A DNA stretch of 31,004 bases from Sphaeroforma arctica JP610 (taxonomy: Eukaryota; Opisthokonta; Ichthyosporea; Ichthyophonida): the NCBI RefSeq assembly GCF_001186125.1, contig NW_014040228.1, positions 41,284-72,287 on the forward strand. The letters are read 5' to 3'. The notes under the pieces were generated by a model, which saw only the letters and a list, made by a program, of their open reading frames with translations, searched no databases and was not told the origin of the DNA. Positions 11,172 through 21,309 of this stretch are shown one piece after another. The translations under genes and the position numbers were made by a program. Positions within the stretch are counted from its first letter, which is position 1, and every line of letters starts with the position of its first letter.

Positions 11172-11888
11172 TGTAAAAGCCGGGCCTCCACATTAGAAGC
11201 TTGTAAAATAAACGTACTCTTAATAGTACGTAAAACGCACTCTTAAAATTACGTAAACTCCTCAATGGTTTTTAACGGTTTTTATTAATTAAATACCTTT
11301 TCCATTTTAAATATCAGATATTTGGACAAGGCCATTAAAAAGCCCCAGTAAAATACCAAATATAAAATTTAGTCTGGTTCTATTAATAGAACTATATTAA
11401 CCTTCCAAATCTATTTATATCTGGATACTTCGGTAGCGAGATGGCTCAACCGATTTCAAGGACTATTAGCGTTGCTTAGTTTATCCTCCGTTCAGCCAAC
11501 CAGATGCGCCAGTCGGATGAAGGCTAAGTCGGTAATTCTTGATAAGTGGCAAGTTATTGGTTAATGCAATGACTATGGACATTAAGAGATTTTTTCTTTT
11601 TTTTCTTTTTCTTTTTTTCTTCTTCTAAAGATAGGATTTTATGAGTCACTCGGATTCGCCCCAACGAAACATACCATAGTTTCTAATAAAGCGACAACGA
11701 AACACTAAATAAAATCCCTTCGGCGAAAACAGTACTTAGAGGGTTATATATAGGCAATGTCTCAGCCTCACAATCCCTCAGAGTATTGCTGTTTTCACGA
11801 GGCATACCTAACTTTACTAAAAGACTCATTTCGTTTATTTACATTGAATTTAATTATACTTAGACTTAAACTCTAAGGCGTTAATACA
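11172..11888 (+). mobile_element. Solo LTR of a TGTAATA...TACA family (copy 1)
   Basis: A 717-bp sequence begins TGTAAAAGCCGGGCCTCC and ends GTTAATACA, flanked by the direct repeat ACGT (11168-11171 and 11889-11892), consistent with an LTR insertion that lost its internal region. It contains a pyrimidine-rich tract (11590-11630) and a TATA-like TTATATATA near 11745, as in a U3-R-U5 LTR. The first about 527 bases are shared with copy 2 (18105-18625, inverted) and the first about 370 with copy 3 (28130-28506). No internal coding region belonging to it is visible, so the superfamily is unknown. Confidence 0.7.
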
Positions 11889-11970
11889 ACGTAAGCTCTT
11901 AAGTTTGTGATTAGAGCTGATGCAGAACGAGGCCGTTTGTTCTTTTCTCAACGGATGTACGCACTAGGAG

Positions 11971-14175
11971 TTGATTTTTTGTGATGAATCTACTGTACTA
12001 TCATTCTGGTGTATGCACAGCCTGATTGATATGACGTTGGCCGGATATCCGTCGCACACGACAAAATCAATCTCGAATTCCGCACATTCTAATGCAAAGA
12101 AAAGTTGTATAGCGGAACGTGCCCAAAATATGCCCTGCTTTCAATGCCACAGGCGATTCTACATACATGCAAAAGCTATCGAAGCTCGAAGTTCGTCCCG
12201 TAACACGAATTGCATAACAGACTGAGTTTGTTCGGGAACTCCGGGTATTTGGGAAACGAACTTGTCTTGAGGTTTGCAATATTCTCAAAGTGTGCAACAA
12301 GCCCGTAACAGGATTTGTCCTTAATGTTCACATACACTCCCACCACCAAGTGCACCCCATCAAACATTAGTACACACTGCTTTCCAAGCGGTTTCTTATC
12401 TGCTAGGTCCTTTTTGCCGGAATTTTCCTAGATGTTGTGTCACGTATTTTGCTCCAATGTAGGCCTGACCCAGTAGTTCGAGCATGTAAATAGTGTTTAA
12501 CTGTAGTTACGAAGGGAAGTACTATGAATTCCTGTGTGCGCAATTCATTTTAGGCACCAGCACACTTACAATAAACAGCGATTACAGCCCTTACGATGAT
12601 CATATTGGCGAATAACGTACTCATGAGGCCTTACCCTCTCTAACCTTGCGTAGTATATCAACCTGCTCCGTTCAAAACTGCTCAAGAACCCCAGTATCGT
12701 CAGTTGCATACAAAGCCTTCAGATCTGCCGATACACTACTTTCATTCAAGCATGGTAGAATAGTATCGATAAGTTCAACTGGTATTGGGATATAAGATGG
12801 AGTAATAAAATTGTCAGTGAGCAGCTTCACTTCCTCTTTCAGCGCTCGCAACTGTTTATGTGTCACCTTTTGCTCCCCAAGAAGCTGTTCCCGAGACTTA
12901 TATCAATGCGGGTCTGTAGTGTGATGTAGTCTCCTTCCGCTTCTTGCTCTCGATGATAAGCTGCTTGTCTTGACTACAGACATCGCACAGAGTCTCATTT
13001 CTTTTCGATCCCTTCTCACGTCCCCCTACGACACACTCCTTGGCACTGCATTTTCAACGAAAGACTTCTGCCCGAAAGTTACCAGCTAGGTCGAGCTGTA
13101 CCGTTTGTATCAGCTAAAGTATCGATAACCATGCCCCAGTCGAATTGGTTTTTGAACTGTAGTTTCATGTTAAACTGTGATCTTCCATTTACTAAATGCA
13201 GCTCTACGGTGTCATTAACTATGCGAGCCTCCAGTCTAATATCCGGTTTGCATTGATCAACTAAACACCAGTACAATACCGAATCTGTTTTAGTAGAGGC
13301 TGATGATTGAAAAATCATTAACTTGTCGTTGTGACCATGTTGTTGAATGAAGTTCTCAACTTCGACTCTCTTTGCCTCTATATCATTCCTTGCCCGTTAT
13401 GGTTCACTGACTTCTCGGGTATTATTCAACTTAGTGTTCCGCGCCGATCGCAAGGTTGGTCTGAATGTCCAGCTATAATGGATTACATCGTTATTTACAA
13501 ATTTCGCATGTGTTTTTGTTTCTCCCATTTCAAGCCTTGCTCAGTGAATAGAACTTCAGATTGTTTGGAAGAAAACAGTACCGCATCGGCTGGCAGATAG
13601 TTTCTACCGTTGATGTGTTTTACGTGATGTAGCTCAAAGTGCTCTTCGCATTATTATGTGATAGTCCTAGGGATTGTACTGGCTGAGTCTGTTGCTTGCA
13701 GCAAAGGTTGTCGTAGAGACATGATTGCTTCTATAGTGAAATTTACTATGGTAACGGCGTTGGCCGTAGTATTTGGAAGGTATATCTGATTCTCGGTGCC
13801 AACACACGACTTAACACCCTCCCGATACGAGCACTTACGCACGATTACGATCGTCTGCAGTAATCTAAAGTTCAAGGTCAGTGAGAACAGTGTAGTATCA
13901 AGTGATGTGGCCTCTTAACTCCGATGACCAACATCTTATATACTCGCATCATGATTGCGCTGCAGTGTCGTGTTCACTAGTGTGCTTATGTATGAGATAT
14001 ACTAGTAATATACTCAACTTTCGTGTTATCTGCAAAAATAGTGGACAACACTTTTTTGGTACCTCGTCCCGCGCCGAAATTAGAATCTATTAGGAAGTCC
14101 GGTACCCTTGATTTAGAGCGGTGCTCTCTTGTTCTTCTTATTATGTAGTGCAGTTGTAGACTTGCAGTCTGCAGA
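11971..14175 (-). pseudogene. Decayed P-element/THAP9-like transposase
   Basis: Minus-strand frames with protein-like sequence follow one another with frame changes and stops. From high to low coordinate: NFGAGRGTKKVLSTIFADN (about 14.1 kb), NQIYLPNTTANAVTIVNFTI (13.8 kb), NGRNYLPADAVLFSSKQ (13.6 kb), KLQFKNQFDWGMVIDTL (13.1 kb), a CX4C...CX2C cluster ending LCDVC (12.95 kb), then a coiled-coil-like EQKVTHKQLRALKEEVKLL (12.85 kb) ending EQF-stop-TEQVDILRK, with an in-frame TGA at 12674-12672. Next come ELLGQAYIGAKYV (12.46 kb), VLMFDGVHLVVGVYVN..YGLV (12.37 kb) and FVVCDGYPANVISIRL (12.0 kb). Known pattern: P-element/THAP9-type proteins run zinc motif, coiled coil, an FxEQ segment, a first catalytic Asp in FDEV.I/L..G.VYN..., and a later CDGAS.N motif, in this order. 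The C-terminal part is not visible. Family assignment is from memory of motifs, not a search; the N-terminal kilobase is unrecognised. Confidence 0.5.
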
Positions 14176-14687
14176 TAAATACATATTTACGTTCATAGCT
14201 TTTAGCGGTAAATCAATAGAATTTAGGTCTCTTGGTGCAGAGATTGCAGACTGTAATTTTTGGATTTATAGATTTAGGACCGGACGTTGAGAATTTTGAG
14301 GGACACAAGTTTATCGGTTCCTTTTCTTTTTAAAAGAAGAAAATATCATATTTATATATATTTAGGCCCTGTTCTGCAACTCTATGAAAATGTCAATTTT
14401 TGAAGAAAAAAAAGTCCATTTTAGATCGATTTTATATTTTCAGATTTTCATTATAATAAAAACGGGTACAACAACATTCTCAAAAATATTTGAGTTCCTT
14501 ATATACTTTTTAAAAACGGCCATTATTTCCAACCGTCGATTTTTACGCCTACGTCAGCTTTTTTTCGTAAACATCAATACCGCCAAAAATAGAAAGAGCA
14601 AAAACGAAACCACGCCATTTCTCAAAACAGGTATCGTTTTGTTCGTGCTGCTAAAAGTTGAGATTTTTCGTTCCATTATCGTTAGAA
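14176..14687. other. AT-rich non-coding DNA upstream of the SANT gene
   Basis: Homopolymeric A and T runs and no coding character. The open frame across 14384-14767 is low-complexity AT-rich translation (F, I, K, S). Probably promoter-proximal DNA of the gene at 14739. Confidence 0.45.
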
Positions 14688-14696
14688 TATATAAAG
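14688..14696 (+). promoter_or_regulatory. TATA box of the Myb/SANT-like gene
   Basis: TATATAAAG, a strong TATA match 43 bases before the proposed ATG (14739). That spacing implies a very short 5' leader. Confidence 0.5.
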
Positions 14697-14738
14697 TACA
14701 GTCGTACTTTGCAAGTGCCACACCATTTATCAGCCACA

Positions 14739-16621
14739 ATGAGTGCAAACCCATCTCACGCGCCTAGATCCATGGATTCTCTTGTGGAGGAAGATGAGGT
14801 CACTGGGACTAAATCGGCTGAAGATTCGTCTGACGTGGCTGATCAAAATAGCCATATATCTACACAAAACAAAATACACAACCCGATCTCCATCAACTTT
14901 GTATGTCGACAGTTCTACCATACTTAATCCTATACAACCCACTTTCAAGTCGAAACCATCTAGCGTGTGTGTTGGTTTGTCGAAGAATGCGACAAAATCA
15001 AAGAAAAAATCGGCTTCTACCGGTAAAATGCCTAGAGCGGATTCGGAAAATGATGGGGGTTTTCAAGACGCGACATTAGTTCCAGGATACATGGATTGTG
15101 TCAAATCTGGACTAGGTGCACCAATGGGCACGGATGGAAAATGCAAGAATCTACAAAAGAGTGGGTGGACTGCCGTTGGCAATCAATTTCGTAAAGCATG
15201 TACGGAAATCGGAGATGATGGCAAAGGCTACACTGATCAACAGCTTCAAAATCGATGGAACAAGGTATAACATATGTATGCTGATGCTATTTACAGCTTT
15301 GTACTATTATTGCAAAATATGTCGTGTCATCTGTATTTGATTTTCCTTTGTATATTGATCATTTCTATATCATTTTGTTTAGCTTTGCTCACAGCATCGC
15401 AACTTTAAGAAGTATTTACTGGGAGGTCAAGAAGGGGGTAAGTCGGGAATGGGATCATATACAGGTGAGGAAGCAATTACGAAAATGCTAGTCCATCCTG
15501 ATTTCCCTTTTGAATTGAAGAAACTCGTAGATGTAGATAATACACGCATCTACAAGCCCCGACACTTTGACAATATGAATGATTTGTTAAAAGACGTACA
15601 CGCAACTATGGAGAACATCAAGGCACCACCTGGGAGTGATATGAGCGCCATAGCAGGTGGATTAGAATCAGGGGTAAGCGATTATATGTAATATGTGTTT
15701 ATATATGTACTCAGGGTGTAAATATATGTATGCACGTGTGTGCTTATAAGCACATTTGTGTTTGTGCGCATGTGTGTGTTTATGCGCATGCATGCGTGTG
15801 TATATGTTGTGTGTATTTATGCGCATGTATGCGCGTGTATGTATTTATGCGCATGTGTATATTTATGCACATATATGCGCATGTATGTGTTTATGCGCAT
15901 GTATGTGTGTGTATGTGCTGTGTGTATTTATGCGCATGTATGCGCGTGTATGTATTTATGCGCATGTATATATTTATGCACATTTATATATTTATGCACA
16001 TATATGCGCCTGCATGTGTTTATTCATATGTATGCGCATGTATGTGTTTATGCGCATGTATGCGCATGTATTTGTTTATGTGCAAATATGCTCATGTTTG
16101 TATTTATGAGCATATATGCGCATGCATGTGTATAAGCACATGCATGCGCATATATGTATTTATGGGTATTTATGCGCATGTGAGAGTCTATGCGCATGTG
16201 TGCGCATCGGTGCGCATGTGCGTGCAGATGAATTGTTATAACACATAAGATAGTTACTGTTTTGTAAATCTATATACAGACAAAAAAGCCGCGTACAGAT
16301 TCCGCTATAGCCTTGGATCTTGAATTTTCAAGCGATGATTCTGTCAACGAATACAGCAAGACCACAACAGTAGACAGCAGTATTGGGAGTAGTGGAAAAA
16401 GAAATGTATTGAAGGAAACACCCATTTCGGCTGTTAAATATGCTAACAAGGATACAAGGGTGGCAATAAGAACAAATATACAAAAGGTTCTGAAGGCCAC
16501 AAGAACAATGTCATCCCTAAAAGTAACCAGACCAACAGAAATGGACCGCCGGCAGGCAACCCTAAGCCCAGGCATAGGGACGTCAAGAACTGTAGTGCGA
16601 CTGATTGCAATTGGCGAATGA
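14739..16621 (+). CDS. Myb/SANT-like DNA-binding protein, 4 exons, 3' end overlaps retroelement
   Basis: Proposed exons: 14739-14900, 14950-15264, 15383-15673, 16280-16621 (TGA). Introns are 49, 118 and 606 bp, all GT-AG (donors GTATGT, GTATAA, GTAAGC) and all phase 0. Product about 303 aa. The N-terminal 100 residues are Ser/Lys-rich and acidic. The middle is a Myb/SANT-like domain (Myb_DNA-bind_3 type): GYMDCVKSGLGAP, then the Trp-centred helix SGWTAVGNQFRKAC, GYTDQQLQNRWNK, CSQHRNFKKYLLGG, and EEAITKMLVHPDFPF with an aromatic/Pro tail KPRHFDNMNDL. Such domains bind DNA and occur in plant and fungal regulators and beside Harbinger-type transposases. Spliceosomal introns argue for a chromosomal gene rather than a retro-copied one. 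The last roughly 55 codons (from about 16450) lie over the start of a gypsy gag remnant, so the true C-terminus may be lost or replaced. The start was chosen for its position after the TATA box and the fit of exon 1 to a perfect donor. Confidence 0.6.
15690..16230. repeat. Degenerate TATGCGCATG-type minisatellite in intron 3 of the SANT gene
   Basis: Tandem blocks built from TATTTATGCGCATGTATG and variants, including a duplicated block of roughly 100 bases (15790-15890 and 15895-15990). Long alternating purine-pyrimidine stretches with many palindromic TGCGCA and GCATGC cores. All three plus frames are open across it, which is a repeat effect. Confidence 0.92.
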
Positions 16622-16764
16622 CCCAACATGAGCCGAATGGCAAATGGAATGGAAGGCACGCAGACAAGTGTAAGCACTTTATCGAGAAGTGTGCCGACTG
16701 TACCGGGGCTGGAGGTTACCACAAGCATACATGCAAGGTGCAACCAAAGGTTGAAGTTAAGTGA
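16480..16764 (+). other. Gypsy gag C-terminal region with Cys/His zinc finger (fossil)
   Basis: A basic, Asn/Lys/Gly-rich stretch (KGGNKNKYTKGSEGHKNN) leads to a Cys/His cluster, CSATDCNWR...HADKCKHFIEKC...CTGAGGYHKHTC. This suits a nucleocapsid-like RNA-binding region, although the spacing is not the classical CX2CX4HX4C knuckle. No capsid region is recognised upstream. Confidence 0.55.
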
Positions 16765-16779
16765 CAAACATACCGGGTC

Positions 16780-17160
16780 TTGTCACTAAGACAAAAGGAC
16801 GCACCTCAAGACGAACGTGTAATCCTAGATATACGAGTTAACGGACATGAAATCAAAGCGTTGTTGGATCCGGGCTCGCAAATTTCATGTATATCCTCTA
16901 GATTCTGTAAAATGGCAGACGTAACTCGTAAGTCAGAGCCAACTATGTTGAAACTGGCTGATGAAAGAGATATCACTTGCAGAGAAATGGCAAACGATCT
17001 TAGGTTTACATTGACAGACCAACGTATTATAATTGCTATGGCAGTCATATGTATTACTTCACCAGACTATGATCTCATAGTAGGTATGAGTGATTTATTG
17101 TCATTAGGTATCACAATTACAGGCTTACCTACTAACATTGAACCACAGAAAAATCAGTCG
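16780..17160 (+). other. Gypsy aspartic protease domain (fossil)
   Basis: Retropepsin-like: VILDIRVNGHEIKALLDPGS, ISCISSRFC, and a distal hydrophobic-Gly motif DYDLIVGMSDLLSLGI. These match the fold order of gypsy proteases, which release gag and pol products. The active-site triad reads DPG rather than the usual DSG/DTG. Confidence 0.7.
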
Positions 17161-17379
17161 GACGACAACTTGTTGAAACCGGTATATAAACCTTCGAAGA
17201 CTGTGAAGGAGATGATCCCTCACTTCACAAAGAAACTCAAGGACTTTTCAAGATTCGGATCACTGACTGGGCTAAGTTCAAATTCAATAACGGATACGTT
17301 AGCCTAGACCTGACGAGAGTAGATTTCTCGAAGCTGAAGTGTCCTACACGTAACTATGTTGCATTGCGGTATGAGCAAG

Positions 17380-18100
17380 TCGTACGAGAACAGGTTAAAG
17401 CATTGTTAGATGACGGAGTGATCGCAGTCAACTACGAGCCGACTTCCGTCAACCTAGCGCTGTCGACCAATTCAACTCTGACGGGACACTGAAGAAAGTT
17501 CGAGTGTGTTTGGATATGAGCCCAATTAACGCTTTGATACCGACACACAATTTTCACTTACCAAGGATAAACGAACTGCTCAGGCGCATAGAGAGAGCTA
17601 AGATATTCTCCACTATCGACCTGAAGCAGGGCTACCACCAGATGAAGATCTACAACCCACATCGGAAGTATTTCACCTTTACCTGGGAGGGTCAGCAATA
17701 TTCGTTCAAAGGTGCCCCCTTTTGGTTACACATGTTACCGGTGTTCTTTCAACAAATTATGCAAGACTTTTCTAGGGATATGGGCAATGTAAAAGTATAC
17801 ATTGATGACATTGTGGTATTCACCAAAACCAAAGAGGAGCACGAAAGGGTTGTGTGAGAGGTTCTAGACAGACTCAACAAGCACAACTTTAAGGTCAACG
17901 GTAAGAAATGTCACTTCGGTGTAAACGAGATTCAGCTGTTGGGTTACTGAGTATCCGGGGATGGAATCATGATCGATCCCGGGAAGGTCGACCACTTGCT
18001 AGACTGGAGAACTCTTACCACGGGTAAAGATGCCAACAGCATGAGCGGATTCGTCAGCTTTTTGTCTGACGGAGTACCACACTTTGTAAGATTCGGTCTA
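17380..18100 (+). other. Gypsy reverse transcriptase domain (fossil)
   Basis: Typical Ty3/gypsy RT motifs: VCLDMSPINALIPTHNFHLP, IFSTIDLKQGYHQMKI, YFTFTWEGQQYSFKGAPF, VKVYIDDIVVFTKTKEEH with the YIDD catalytic box near 17800-17810, then KHNFKVNGKKCHFG. This is the polymerase that copies element RNA into DNA. Confidence 0.88.
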
Positions 18101-18104
18101 TCAC

Positions 18105-18625
18105 TATTAGAAACTATGGTATGTTTCGTTAAAACCTCATAAAATCCTATCTTTAGAAAAAAAATAGTAAAAAGAAAAAGAAAATACTCTTGATGTCTTT
18201 TGTTATTATCTTTACCAATAAATTTCCACTTATCAAGGATTACCGTCTTAGCCTTCATCAGACTGGCACATCTGGTTGGCTGAACGGAGGATCAACTAGG
18301 TAACGCTAATAGTCCCTAGAAACCTATATTCGGTTGAGCCATCTCGCTACCGAAGTATTCAGATATAAATAGATTTGGAAAGTAAATATAGTTCTATTAA
18401 TAGAACTAGACCGAATATTATGTTTGGTATTTTATTGGGGCCTTTTAATGGCCTTGTCCCAAATATCTGATATGTAAAATGGAAAAGGTAATAATTAATC
18501 AAACCGGTCAAAAACCATTTAGGAAACTTAAGTTCCTCGTACTATTAAGAATACGTTTATATTTTACGTACTGCTTAAGAGTACGTTTATAACATAGAGT
18601 CTAATGTGGAGGCCCGACTATTACA
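18105..18625 (-). mobile_element. Truncated LTR-family insertion, copy 2, inside gypsy pol
   Basis: Reverse complement of about 11172-11698 (copy 1), including the CTATTAATAG palindrome, the GCGAGATGGCTCAACCGA box and the AAGGCTAAG...TAATCCTTGATAAGTGG block. Begins TATTAGAAACTATGG and ends CCCGACTATTACA on the plus strand. It lacks the final 190 bases of copy 1 with the TATA-like box. It lies between the RT and RNase H regions. The plus strand reads ACTATTA near both edges, but no clear target duplication can be fixed. Confidence 0.8.
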
Positions 18626-18699
18626 ACCTGGCAAGTTATTTAAAGCCCTTTGGACATTTGAGATGTCATAAAGGCAAACTAGGCGCACTGTGGACCAAA

Positions 18700-19140
18700 G
18701 ACTGTGATGACGCATTTAAGCAGCTCAAAACAGTGGTTTTAGGGTTTTCAAAACAGCCACCAAAGGATGGTATTCCATTCATGGTAGCAACAGACGCGTC
18801 CGACATGGCACTCGGCGACGTCCTGTGTCAAATGAGTGTTGGGAAATCAAGATATGTACAGTTCTTTAGCAGGGCTATGAATTCGTCTCAGTTCGATTAC
18901 CCAACCGTGCAACAAGAGCTTTTGGCTATTGTAACTGCACTCACTCATTTTAAGGACTATCTATATGGCACGCACTTTAACGTGCTATGTGATCAGAAGT
19001 CATTGCAACACCTAAAGGACATGAAACCTAACTCACAGTTAGTCAGTCGGTGGCATGACACGATCGCGAAATTTTATTTCGGCATAAAATACATACCGGG
19101 TATTCACATTCACTTACCCGACATGTTATCTCGCTTCGTA
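18700..19140 (+). other. Gypsy RNase H domain (fossil)
   Basis: Gypsy-type RNase H: LWTKDCDDAFKQLKTVVL, PFMVATDASDMALGDVLCQM, YPTVQQELLAIVTALTHFKD, YGTHFNVLCDQKSLQHL, ending in a DMLSRF motif. It degrades RNA in RNA-DNA hybrids during element replication. Confidence 0.88.
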
Positions 19141-19149
19141 CCAGGCTTT

Positions 19150-19570
19150 AACAAGATGGTTAGGGAGTTACTAGCTACAGATTGGATGGCCAATCCTAGG
19201 TGGTTTAAGATCGCTGGCAACATATATGGAACACATACCATAGATATGTTTGCCGCTCATCATAGTGCGCAACTGCCGAGGTACGGGACACTGGAACATC
19301 CGGAAGGAGACGGATTCCAGATAGACTTGTCTCACGAGAATGCCTGGGCAAATCCTTCATGGCTACCAATACCACAGTTGCTAAATTATGTAAATATTCA
19401 AGGTGCTACCATCACGTTGTGTTGTCCCCTAAGACACTCAGATAAATGGCTACCACAGTTGATCTCAATGATACAATGTGAGCCGATCTATGTGGATAGA
19501 GAGGTAGATACTTTTCTCTACCAGGGTACCCGTGCAGTTCAAAAGATGTCTTGGAGACATACTATATTAT
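19150..19570 (+). other. DIRS-like post-RNase H domain in gypsy pol (fossil)
   Basis: After RNase H: DWMANPRWFKIAGN, then TIDMFAAHHSAQLPRYG, GFQIDLSHENAWANPSWLPI, QGATITLCCPLRHSDKW. The pattern VDLFA...QLPRY...DAF...W...A-PP..LI...G...L..P.....W is what I know from the segment after RNase H in DIRS-type elements, sometimes called methyltransferase-like. DIRS elements carry a tyrosine recombinase, whereas this element carries a DDE integrase. Similarity judged by eye only. Confidence 0.5.
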
Positions 19571-20088
19571 GTCGAATAGGTCAAGTTGGAACAACCAAGT
19601 GGACACCATCCGAGACTTTTAAACAGAAGGTTGAGGAATCCAAGATTCCACTCTTGAATCCTAAGTCTCAATCAGAGACTGGGACAATACAAGCACCTGC
19701 AGTATGTGTTACCGAAATACAGCCAAATTCAAAGGAATCAAAGAGGAGCGCAACACTAGCGAAAGCCTACTACAAAAAGATACAATATGACAAGGAAACT
19801 GCATACCAAGCAGAAACTCGATTGCTTAAGCAATTGATGAATGACTTTCCTGAGGTATATGATCATGTGACTCAACTAATGGATAGATCAAACATTAGTC
19901 GGATTCACGATGTAGAAGCTTTAGGCGAGATTGGACAAGGCGAGTCTTCGAGTCCAGGTGAAGACGCGGTGGAATCCTCACCTCTTGATTTCAATGTAAC
20001 AAGTAAATCACAGGAGGCGATTCTGAAGTGGCTAAGACAAAATCATGCTCTTAAGCACATGGATAAAATTAGAACTGAGAAAGATTGC

Positions 20089-20093
20089 AAGAG
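20089..20093. repeat. Target site duplication AAGAG, left of the copia element
   Basis: AAGAG directly precedes the left LTR and is repeated at 26217-26221 after the right LTR, marking the insertion into the gypsy element. Confidence 0.75.
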
Positions 20094-20510
20094 TTGTTGT
20101 TCTCAGATATGTAAATAGTTATGATTTATTTGATTCGAGTCCCTGTTTTTATATGCATTGGACTCGTAATGGTGAAAAAGGTTCTCACTTGATCTATGAT
20201 CCAATTCAAAGGCAGCGTCGCCACGTCTTCAACTGATCGTGGCTTCCATTGTAATCTTTGGCCTTATACGTTTAGTTTGTACTCCTCCGATATTTAGGGA
20301 TGCCCTTATACCCATCAGAGATTTTCTATAATGATGTTTCCGTACTCCTGGCACTTCGGCTCCGAGATTAATTTCCATCTGTAATATCTCTGTGTCCCTC
20401 TCTGAGTTTAGATTCTCTCCTTGGTTGATGCTGGGATAAACCTTGTTGCGCCTCCGGTGTTTGACCGTAGTTTTATGCTTGGTAAACAATCCTGGTTTAC
20501 CGTGATCAAT
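20094..20510 (-). repeat. Copia 3' LTR (left)
   Basis: Plus-strand TTGTTGTTCTCAG...GTGATCAAT, 417 bp, aligned throughout with the right LTR but about 60 bases shorter. Confidence 0.9.
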
Positions 20511-20520
20511 CTTCCCCTGA
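20511..20520 (-). other. Copia polypurine tract
   Basis: The minus strand reads TCAGGGGAAG immediately before the 3' LTR, as expected for the plus-strand primer site. Confidence 0.6.
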
Positions 20521-20721
20521 AGCTGTAGATGTAGTTTGACAGAATCCAAGCTTCCTAAAAAAAGATTGATCCCGAGGTCTGCTTCGAAGATGTGGCCAAG
20601 AATTAGACTCAGAAAAATTTCAGATTCTTGCTTGTGACATCCGGTAAGAGGGAAGATTTCCTGTAAGAGGGAAATCAAGACTGAAAAATATTAATATTGT
20701 GGAGTATTTACCGAATCAACA

Positions 20722-21052
20722 GGTGTGTTGTTTTGGTGGTAAAGTACTTCGCTAAAAAATGTTTAGGTCGTTGGTTCGTTTCCCAGTGGCTTCAAAAAAA
20801 AAATTGCATTTGGTGTAAATCTGGTTGGCCCATGGCCCAGTTGAAAATTGTCTTGTGCGTTACGTTCGAATATTGGATCAAAATGTGTACGGTCAGAAGC
20901 CCCAAAATTGGGGAGAGGTTCAGCCCATTGCACGCAGGCCAGAAAGTCGGACAAAACAAACAGGACAAAGATCAGCCCAGTAACTCGAAGTACAATAACA
21001 GGTGCAGGGCACAAATACTTTTGTTTCAAAAAAAAACAATATAAAAAAACAA
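20722..21052 (+). mobile_element. Possible tRNA-derived SINE inside the copia 3' region
   Basis: The head at 20722-20792 resembles a tRNA: an A-box-like TTTGGTGGTAAAGTACTTCG, then a close B-box match GGTTCGTTTCC (20773-20783), followed by A10. A body runs to an A-rich tail at about 21027-21052. The two polymerase III promoter boxes are spaced as in a tRNA. No clear target duplication was found and the element end is uncertain, so chance or a tRNA pseudogene is possible. Confidence 0.3.
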
Positions 21053-21309
21053 GAACGTTAACGTTTGCACACTTTGGCCTGAAAAATCCTACATTTGAGC
21101 TCTTTGATTTTTCGTATTGCTCGTTGCTCTTCACTTTTCATCATTGGGAGCTCATTGCACACAGCTTCTAACTTTGAGAGTTCATTCTCAAAATTATTTA
21201 TTTCAAGATAAATTTAAGCTTTCCAGCCCCGCTTTATCGGGTTCTCAGACTCTATGCTCTGTGCGAGTATGCATTCTCTCCAGCTACAGGTTTAACCATG
21301 GTTTTCTTG

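Noticed and set aside
14384-14767. 127-codon plus-strand frame
   Set aside because: AT-rich low-complexity translation that overlaps the TATA box and the start of the SANT gene in another frame.
15730-16248. Three overlapping open frames of 117-172 codons (CVCAHVCVYAHVC type)
   Set aside because: All three plus frames are open because of the tandem repeat. The region sits between two in-phase splice sites of the SANT gene.
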